A stretch of DNA of 64,000 nucleotides from CAWKMN01 sp963850765. GTDB taxonomy: Bacteria; Chloroflexota; Anaerolineae; Aggregatilineales; Aggregatilineaceae. A program made the translations under genes and the position numbers. This document shows, piece by piece, positions 57,428 through 64,000 of this stretch (position 1 is the first letter of the stretch; every line of letters starts with the position of its first letter). The stretch lies in NCBI GenBank assembly GCA_963850765.1, contig CAWKMN010000003.1, positions 124,001-188,000 of the forward strand. The letters run 5' to 3'. The notes under the pieces were generated by a model. The model was not told the origin of the DNA. It saw only the letters and a program-made list of their open reading frames with translations, and searched no databases.

Positions 57428-59405
57428 CTAGGCCTGCAAATCCTCCGGCCGGACCGGTATGCGGCGGATGCGCTGGCCGGTTGCCTGATAGATCGCGTTG
57501 GCGACGGCCGACACGACAACCGGGTTCGCCATTTCGCCGATCCCGGTGGGCGACGTTGCATCCGTCTCGACCAGAACCACCTCGATCGGCGGGGTTTCGT
57601 CCAGGCGCAGCATCGGGTAATCGTGGAAGTTGCTCTGCTGCACCCGGCCCTTGTCGATTGTGATTTCCTGGTGCAGGATGGCGCTCAGACCGAAGATGAC
57701 TCCGCCTTCGACCTGCGAGATCACGCCATCCGGGTTCACGACGAGGCCGCAGTCCACGGCGCAGACGACCCGCTGCACGCGGACCTCTCCCCCCTCTACC
57801 GAGACCTCCGCGACCATGGCGACATGGCTCGCGCCCCAGGTCGAAAAGACGGCGATACCGCGCCCCCAACCGGCAGGCAGTTCAGTGCCCCAACCGGCCT
57901 TTTCGGCGGCGAGACGCAGCACGGCTTCGCGCGGGCTGTTGGCGTTGACCTGCAAGCGGTAATCGAGCGGATCCTGCCCGATGGCAGCGGCGATCTCGTC
58001 CGCAAAACACTCGTTGGCAAAGCCGTCGGTGAACTCGCCCACCGCGCGCCAGTAGCCAGTCGGGACGCCGTAGGATTGGGTCGAGCCGCCGCGGATACCC
58101 CGATAGGGCTGGTCTTTGGGGATGTTGCGTGGGTTCAGGCTCAGCGGGTGATAGTAGTCGTGCTGGATGTCTTCGGCGCGTGTCCAGAAGACCTTGACCG
58201 GCGCGCCCACTGCCTGGGATACCGTGACCGCTTCGCGCACAAAATCCGGCACGTGCCGCCGACCAAACGCCCCGCCGATCAGCGGGACGTGGATATGCAC
58301 CGTCTCCGCCGGGAGATCAACAATCGATGTCGCGGCAGACCGGGCCTGCTGCCGATCCTGGGTGGGTGCCCAGACATCGCAGCCGTCCGCGCGCACGTCG
58401 GCCACGCACGCCATCGGCTCCATCGTCGCGTGGGCGAGATACGGAATCTGGTACACGGCTTCAATCTGATTCGGGTCGCCGGACAGCGCCGCGTTGGGCA
58501 GCAGATCCTGGATCATGGCCTCGGTGTTACGGTCGCTGCCTTTGCCCTCGTCCCAGGTGACGCTGAGCGCATCGCGGCCCCTCAGCGCGGACCATGTATT
58601 CTCGGCCACCACGGCCAGCCCGGCGGGGACCTCGACCACCTGCCGCACGCCGGGGACGGCCAGCGCGGCGCTGTCGTCGTAGCTGGCGAGTGTGCCGCCG
58701 AAGACCGGGCAGTGCAGGATAGCGGCGATCAGCATGCCGGGAAGCTGCATATCGCTGGCAAAGACCGCGCTGCCATCGACAAACGCGGCATTATCGAAAT
58801 TGCCCATGGATGTGCCGATGATCTTAAAGTCGGCCGGGTCTTTAAGCTGGATGGCGTCGCGCTCCGGGACGGGCAGCGTGGCGGCCGTTTCGGCCAGTTC
58901 GCCGTAGGTCAGCAACTCGCCGGTGGCGGTGTTTATCACGGTGCCGTTTTCGGCGGTGCAGGCGGATGGATCAACGCCCCACGTTCTGCGCGGCAGCCTG
59001 GACGAGCATCATCCGGGCGGCGGCAGCGGCGCGGCGCAGCGTGCCAAAGGAGCCGGACAGGCTCACACTGCCGCCCGTGACCTGATCCCCATAGGCGCGA
59101 TCGGCCGGAGCCTGATCGATGTGAACCATGTCCCAGGTGGCTTCAAGCTCATCGGCGAGGATCATCGGGACGGACGTGTTCACACCCTGGCCCATTTCCG
59201 AGCGGTGGACGTGGATCAGCACGGTGTTATCCGGGTTGATCACGAGGTAGATGTTGGGTACGAACTCCGCGTGCGGACGCGACATGTTGGCGATCAGCGG
59301 CTCGCTGGCCTCCGCGCCGCGCTCCGGCAGGCGGATGCCCAGCACCAGCGCCCCGGTGAGAGCGGAGAGCTTCAGAAAACGGCGGCGGTTCAGATTGGCG
59401 GTCAT
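57428..59405 (-). CDS. iorB: Isoquinoline 1-oxidoreductase beta-type molybdenum hydroxylase (one frameshift)
   Basis: The large subunit begins with a Tat-type leader, NRRRFLKLSALTGALVLG, then HVHRSEMGQGVNTSVPMILADELEA. After a break near 58976 (one extra base) it continues SACTAENGTVINTATGELLTYGEL, and later GGAFGRRHVPDFVREA and GIGEMANPVVVSAVANAI. These match the aldehyde/xanthine dehydrogenase molybdopterin-binding family, IorB branch. The joined product is about 658 residues. Its start overlaps the small iron-sulfur subunit gene as ATGA. It hydroxylates N-heterocycles or aldehydes in known relatives; here the substrate is unknown. Tat export with the IorA partner is expected. Confidence 0.85.
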
Positions 59406-59872
59406 GAGGCACCCCCTGTGATCTCAACCGCGCGGTGGATGGCGCGGCGGATGCGGGGATAGGTACCGCAGCGGCACAGGTTGCCATTCATGGCGGCGGT
59501 GATGTCGTCTTCGGTCGGATCGGGATTCTCGGCCAGCAGCGCGGCGGCCTGCATGATCTGTCCCGGCTGGCAGTAGCCGCACTGAGGGACATTTCCTTCG
59601 AGCCACGCGATCTGGAGCGGGTGGGTGCTGTCTTCGGACAGCCCTTCGATGGTAACCACGGTATGCCCGGCGGCAGCAGCGATGGTGGTAGCGCACGAGC
59701 GGACCGCCTGCCCATCGAGATGGACGGTGCAGGAGCCGCACAGCCCCATCCCGCAGCTATACTTGGTCCCGGTCAGGCCGAGGTCGTCACGCAGCACCCA
59801 CAGCAGGGGGGTATCCGCGTCCGCCTCGACGGTGCGTTCCTGGCCGTTGACGGTCAAGGTAAACGATGCCAT
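59402..59872 (-). CDS. iorA: Isoquinoline 1-oxidoreductase alpha-type 2Fe-2S subunit
   Basis: The 156-residue product starts MASFTLTVNGQERTVEADAD; AGGAGG precedes the ATG at 59872, and the longer frame is not used. The plant-ferredoxin-like cluster is CGMGLCGSC with a further Cys in AVRSCATTI. The second, all-helical cluster is CGYCQPGQIMQAA with CRCGTYPRI. It carries electrons from the molybdenum site of IorB. It lies 13 bases after the YfhO-like gene stop, so these subunits are transcribed with membrane-glycan genes. Confidence 0.93.
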   Translation of the reverse strand: MASFTLTVNGQERTVEADADTPLLWVLRDDLGLTGTKYSCGMGLCGSCTVHLDGQAVRSCATTIAAAAGHTVVTIEGLSEDSTHPLQIAWLEGNVPQCGYCQPGQIMQAAALLAENPDPTEDDITAAMNGNLCRCGTYPRIRRAIHRAVEITGGAS

Positions 59873-59885
59873 CACACGTTCCTCC

Positions 59886-62150
59886 TCAAAGAACAGTGTT
59901 TGGACGATGAGTGCGGCGGGCACGGAACAGCGCAAATGCTCCATAGCCGGCCACGGCGATCCAGGCCAGCGCCGAGATCGCGCCCCCTATAATAACCGTT
60001 TGTGGCACAAACTGCAGCGTGACTTTTTGGTTCTCGCCCGCGCGGATCGGGATGCCGATCAGCCCGGCGTACGTGTCCACGATGTCCACGCGCTTGCCGT
60101 TGACTTCGGCCCGCCAGCCGGGATAGTTCGCCACAGGCAGGGTGAGCAGCGCGTTCTCGCCCGTTGAAACCTGCATCTCCATGTATTCGGGCATGACCAT
60201 ATGGAAGCCATCAACGCGGCTCAGGGCGGGGCGTTCGCCGGGCAGGTCGAACGGCAGCGGCTCCGTGATCACGCCGATTTCGCGCAGATCGATCCAGGGT
60301 TCTTTCAGGATCTCGCGTGCGCCGTCCTGCCCGTCGTCGGAGATCCGCACCTGATAGACCAGATGGGCGAACGGGCGGGGATCGGTGAGTTCGTAAAGGG
60401 TGTACTCCTGCCCGTCATAGTTGGTGCCCTGGCCAATCGCCTCAACCGGGACATTCTCCGGCACGTCCGCGATCATGGTCGCGTAGCGCACGGCGAACAC
60501 CTCCCAACGCCGATCCACGCGGATCTGGCGCAGTTTCTCCGTGCTGGACAGCTTGAGCGGAATGGTTCCGTAAATATCCGGGATGCGCCAATACACGCCA
60601 TAACTCTGGATGCCCGCAGCGCCATCGACATGCCACTGGATATCGCCGTCCGGCACGCTCAGCACGTCCATAAAGTCGGGCGGCTGGATCCGGTTGGTTT
60701 TGTTGTCCGCCACGAAATTGGGCGAGTTCACCCCGAACGAGAACAGGTCCAGGACGACGATCAACAAGAGCAGGGGCGCAGCCTGCGGTATGACTGACCG
60801 CCGCGCGACCAGCCAGCCGCTAAAGAGCAGGCTGATCAGCAGCACCAGCCCCATCGCGTGCGAGATGACGTCCTGCGTGCCGTCATCGCCACGCACGATC
60901 AGCACGAAGACCATCACCAAAAAGGCTGCGGACGCGATCCCCAGGTGGCCGCGCGCCAGCCATACCAGGCGGGTTTCGTCGCGGTCCGGTGGGGACTCGC
61001 GGCGATCGAGCAGCCAGTCGATCTCGTGGGCGACCAGCACGACCAGCGAAAAGACCGCAATCGACGCGGCGCGCTCCTGCTCGCGGAAGGTACTGAAGCC
61101 GGGCACCAGCAGATAGAACACGTCGTAGACGATGCTGTAGCCGCCAAGCGACAGCCACAGACCGATTGCGATCGCGCCGATCCAGAAGAGATGCTGCCGG
61201 GTGGAACGCAGAATCGCGCTGATCGCCAGCAGCAGGCCGGGCACGCCCAGGTAGAGCGGCCAGTATTCCGCATCGAACAGGCGCGGCCACAAAATCTGCG
61301 CCCACTCCGTGACGGTAAAGCCCACCGATGTATCGGCGTAGTGAAACGTCTCGGTACGGTAAGACAGCCGCATGAATTCCAGCGCGGGGAGAAGCTGGAC
61401 CGCACACAGGGCCATACCCAGCCCACCGAGCACCGCGATCCGCCAGACGATGTTCCGCAAGGTCAGCTTGTGCTGCCAGCCGAGGTACACGATGTAGGCG
61501 GCGGCAAGATAGGCCATCTGCATGATGGTCTGCGTGTGCCCGCCGAGAAACGACAACCCGACCATCAGTGCAGCAAGCACCATCCCCGGCGCAGACCAGC
61601 GCGGGTCGGTGATACTCAGGTGTACGCCGAGCATCATCAGCGGGAGCCAGGTCACCGCTTCGAGAATGCTCGGTTGCAGCATGGGGTAGCCGGTCAGGTA
61701 GCCGCCATAGGCCCACAACACCGCGCCGATCAGCGCCGCCCACGGTCGTTTGACGAGCACGCGCAGGAAAGCGTACATCATAAGACTCGCCAGCCAGTAA
61801 TGCGCGGCGACTTCAAGCTGATGCGATTCGATCTGCCAGCCGCCTTCGCCGGCCAGCGCGATCGCGATCCAGCGCGGTGGATACCAGACTTCCGACTGGA
61901 CATTGGCGGCAAACGGATCGCCGCCGTAGTTGTAGGGGTCCCACAACGGGATCTCGCCGTCCCACAGGCGTTCGGCCTGATAGCTGCTGAACGAGAAAAA
62001 GTGCAGCGGGAAATCGCCCTGGCGGAAGATCATGCGGTCCGCGTGGGTGGGCGTGAGCAGCTGCCAGAAAAACAGCGCCCACAGCGCGGTTAGCATCATC
62101 ACCGCGAGGGTATCAGGAGCCGTGAGAAATCGTTTCAGGCGTGCGGGCAT
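59886..62150 (-). CDS. YfhO-like polytopic membrane protein
   Basis: The 754-residue product has at least 12 hydrophobic segments. It carries the hallmark external loop of YfhO/GT-C-type proteins, RQGDFPLHFFSFSSYQAERL and GEIPLWDPYNYGGDPFAANV. A C-terminal external beta-rich region (about 560-720) includes VANYPGWRAEVNGKRVDIVD, followed by a last helix. YfhO members are linked to glycosylation of lipoteichoic or other envelope polymers. The start is 5 bases after the stop of the upstream membrane gene. The frame is intact. Confidence 0.85.
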   Translation of the reverse strand: MPARLKRFLTAPDTLAVMMLTALWALFFWQLLTPTHADRMIFRQGDFPLHFFSFSSYQAERLWDGEIPLWDPYNYGGDPFAANVQSEVWYPPRWIAIALAGEGGWQIESHQLEVAAHYWLASLMMYAFLRVLVKRPWAALIGAVLWAYGGYLTGYPMLQPSILEAVTWLPLMMLGVHLSITDPRWSAPGMVLAALMVGLSFLGGHTQTIMQMAYLAAAYIVYLGWQHKLTLRNIVWRIAVLGGLGMALCAVQLLPALEFMRLSYRTETFHYADTSVGFTVTEWAQILWPRLFDAEYWPLYLGVPGLLLAISAILRSTRQHLFWIGAIAIGLWLSLGGYSIVYDVFYLLVPGFSTFREQERAASIAVFSLVVLVAHEIDWLLDRRESPPDRDETRLVWLARGHLGIASAAFLVMVFVLIVRGDDGTQDVISHAMGLVLLISLLFSGWLVARRSVIPQAAPLLLLIVVLDLFSFGVNSPNFVADNKTNRIQPPDFMDVLSVPDGDIQWHVDGAAGIQSYGVYWRIPDIYGTIPLKLSSTEKLRQIRVDRRWEVFAVRYATMIADVPENVPVEAIGQGTNYDGQEYTLYELTDPRPFAHLVYQVRISDDGQDGAREILKEPWIDLREIGVITEPLPFDLPGERPALSRVDGFHMVMPEYMEMQVSTGENALLTLPVANYPGWRAEVNGKRVDIVDTYAGLIGIPIRAGENQKVTLQFVPQTVIIGGAISALAWIAVAGYGAFALFRARRTHRPNTVL

Positions 62151-62154
62151 TGGC

Positions 62155-63877
62155 TCACCGAACCGTGAAGTCGCCTAAATAGATGGATTGGTCCTGCACG
62201 GGATCGCCGTTCGCATCCTCGATCGGGACGCGGATACCCGTATTCGGATCGTACACGCCGCGTATGCACGCGGTAATCGCCGGGCGGCATCTCGGCGGGC
62301 AGGGTGATGGCGCGCGTATCCAGCACGTCCGTCCCCTTGTGCCAGTCGGCAAAGGGGAACCGGCCGCCGAACGGCTCGCCGTCGAAGGTGAAAAATTCCG
62401 CGCCGCTGCTATCTGCGGGATAAAAATGCAGGAATTGGACGAGATTCTGCCCGATGTCGTGGTCCGCTTTCCACCAGAAGCGGAGCGTGAGCGAATCGCC
62501 CGGCGCGCCCGTGGTGGGCAGATCGACGCCATACAGCCGCAGACCGTTGGCAAAGCGGTACTCAACTTCGGTGGGCGGGGCGTCGGTAGGATGATCACCG
62601 GGAACGGCCAGCGTGTCCAGAACCACGGTATCCGGCGCAAGCTGGCGGCGATCCGACGCGGTGATGGGCACGGGCGGGCCTCCGGTTTCCGGTGTGATCG
62701 GCTCCGTGACCCTGTGTTCAAGGCCGGGCCCCTGCCAGATCCGCGCCATGACCCAATAGCTCGCCGGCTGTGGCAGATCACGCGGCAGGGTGAGATGGAC
62801 CACGGTCTTGACGGATGCGAACGGCAGCCACGCGCTAGTCGGATAGTCGTAGCCGCCCAACTGCACATCTGACTGGGCGATCGATTGCACGTCCGGGTGG
62901 GAGAGCAGATGCACGGAGAGGTAATAGTCGTTGGACAGCAGTTCGCCCGCGCGGAAGAAGAGGGTGACATCCACCGTATCGCCGGGGGCCGCGGTGGTGG
63001 ACGAGAGGTCGTAACTCTCCAGCCGGATCGCGCCGTCAAGATATTCGACCTTGGCCGGCTCAGCCATCAGTCGGGCTTCGGCAGTGGGTACCAGCCAGAC
63101 ATGGCTGAGCATCCACAACATCCAGAATACCGTCAGCGCGGCCAGCGCCCGGCGGGCCAGTGTCCAGCGCGGTGCAGACTGGCGTTTTTCCGCGAAAGCG
63201 ACAAAGCCAACGAGAATCATGGTCGCCCCGCCCAACTCGAACAACTCCTCGACAATGCTCAGATCCGTGCAGAAGATCCCCTGGATTTTGTAGGTGCAGG
63301 AGAGTTCCACGACGCCCAGCGAGATCGGCACCTCGTTCGAGAACTCGTCCAGCACGACGCCGCCAAAACCCAGCATCCCCACGCCGATCACCAGGAACAG
63401 CGGCACGACGACATCGCGCTCGAAGGCGAAGATCGCCGCGCCCATCAGCACAAGGATCACGCCGTTGAAGGTATACAGCGTATTCCACACGTCTGAGGAC
63501 TCGTGAATCGCATAGTATTCGTCCAGCCCCATGAACAGGAACGCCGCCGCCAGCACCAGCCAGGGCAGGCGGGCTGCCAGCACGACCGGCCGCCACGCGT
63601 TGATCAGCGCGACGAGTCCGGCCAGCATCAGCATCAGCGAGGACATCATCGCGCCAAAAGCGAGCTCGTTGTTGGAGGCGAACAGCCAGCCCCAGAAGGT
63701 CCGATCCCAGCGGGTGAGACAGTTGAACAGCCCCCATACGATCACCACGAGGGTGACGGCGACCAGCGTCTTGCGGGCGAACGGTCCCAGGAAACGCCAC
63801 AGGATCGCTCGCAGCGAGACGATGTAGATCACCAGCAGGACGGCTAAGATAAACGCTACACGGTCGTTTGAAGTCAT
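62155..63877 (-). CDS. Membrane protein with large external beta-rich domain (one frameshift)
   Basis: The product, about 573 residues, begins MTSNDRVAFILAVLLVIYIV. It has about 8 hydrophobic segments in the first 260 residues. After that, an external region shows repeated beta-domain signatures: LESYDLSSTTAAPGDTVDVT and LRLYGVDLPTTGAPGDSLTL. A break near 62262 (one extra base) shifts the end into the frame reading GVYDPNTGIRVPIEDANGD to LGDFTVR. Similar tails occur in membrane glycosyltransferase-like proteins. It is the first gene of the six-gene operon. Exact function unknown. Confidence 0.75.
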
Positions 63878-63887
63878 GGCAGTTCTC

Positions 63888-63935
63888 AGTCCTCAGTGGA
63901 CAGTTTTCAGTTGGCTGTTCTTAATGCCGCGCTGT
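63888..63935. repeat. TCAGT-type short repeats at window edge
   Basis: TTCTCAGTCCTCAGTGGACA and TTTTCAGTTGG units resemble the TCAGC repeats seen elsewhere. The remaining 65 bases to the window end show no start or product. Confidence 0.45.
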
Positions 63936-64000
63936 TCAATGGTTATTCCAGTACCCAAACCCAAGAATAGAAGCCGATAGCCAGGAACTGATCACCTTTC

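Overview
The window looks like a chromosomal segment of a GC-rich Chloroflexota bacterium, most likely Anaerolineae-related. The 16S gene carries the variants GTAAAACG (after the 515 site) and ATTAGAAACCC (806 site), which are common in that phylum. Many surface proteins combine SH3b domains with long Thr/Pro linkers, and nearly every intergenic gap holds short dispersed palindromic repeats. The class-level assignment is inference. There is no sign of prophage, IS transposase or CRISPR.

Layout. 0.4-5.7 kb: LCP cell-wall ligase, yebC, ruvC (frameshifted), ruvA, thyX. 5.8-10.1 kb (minus): small membrane protein, group II truncated globin, secreted beta-propeller, Tat-exported intradiol dioxygenase, SH3b + SGNH-like secreted protein. 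10.5-14.0 kb (minus): a two-gene unit of an unusual Hsp100/Clp-type ATPase and a release-factor-2 relative lacking both the SPF and GGQ elements; this is the most novel locus. 14.1-16.3 kb: ion-channel-like protein, rnhA, a small exported protein and a stray rnhA 3' fragment. 16.4-21.6 kb (minus): an RsbV/RsbW/RsbU-like partner-switching set. 21.9-25.9 kb (minus): esterase, LysM/M23 peptidase, SH3b protein, unknown protein. 26.3-32.7 kb: SCP2 protein, a very large modular lipoprotein (SH3b, PT-rich, eight Ig-like repeats, SGNH-like), a Flp-type pilin and a small coiled-coil protein. 32.8-38.9 kb: a complete rRNA operon (tandem promoters, 16S, tRNA-Ile, tRNA-Ala, 23S, 5S) followed by tRNA-Pro. 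39.3-48.5 kb: secreted SnoaL-like protein, MDR oxidoreductase, msrA, Ser/Thr kinase, fbp, VOC protein, SurA-like foldase and the rpsF-ssb-rpsR operon. 48.7-53.9 kb: clostripain-family peptidase, metallophosphoesterase, trmB. 54.1-63.9 kb (minus): His-rich membrane protein, a broken secreted protein, and a tight six-gene operon joining two polytopic membrane proteins, an isoquinoline-oxidoreductase-type molybdenum hydroxylase pair, a small membrane protein and an O-antigen-ligase-like protein.

A quality warning applies throughout. About twenty single-base frameshifts, mostly apparent insertions, break otherwise intact reading frames, including ruvC, the Clp ATPase, the sensor phosphatase, the clostripain peptidase and the Ig-repeat protein. 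In the Ig-repeat protein, nearly identical internal repeats reveal the extra or missing base directly. I read these as consensus errors rather than decay and annotate each as one gene with corrected extents.
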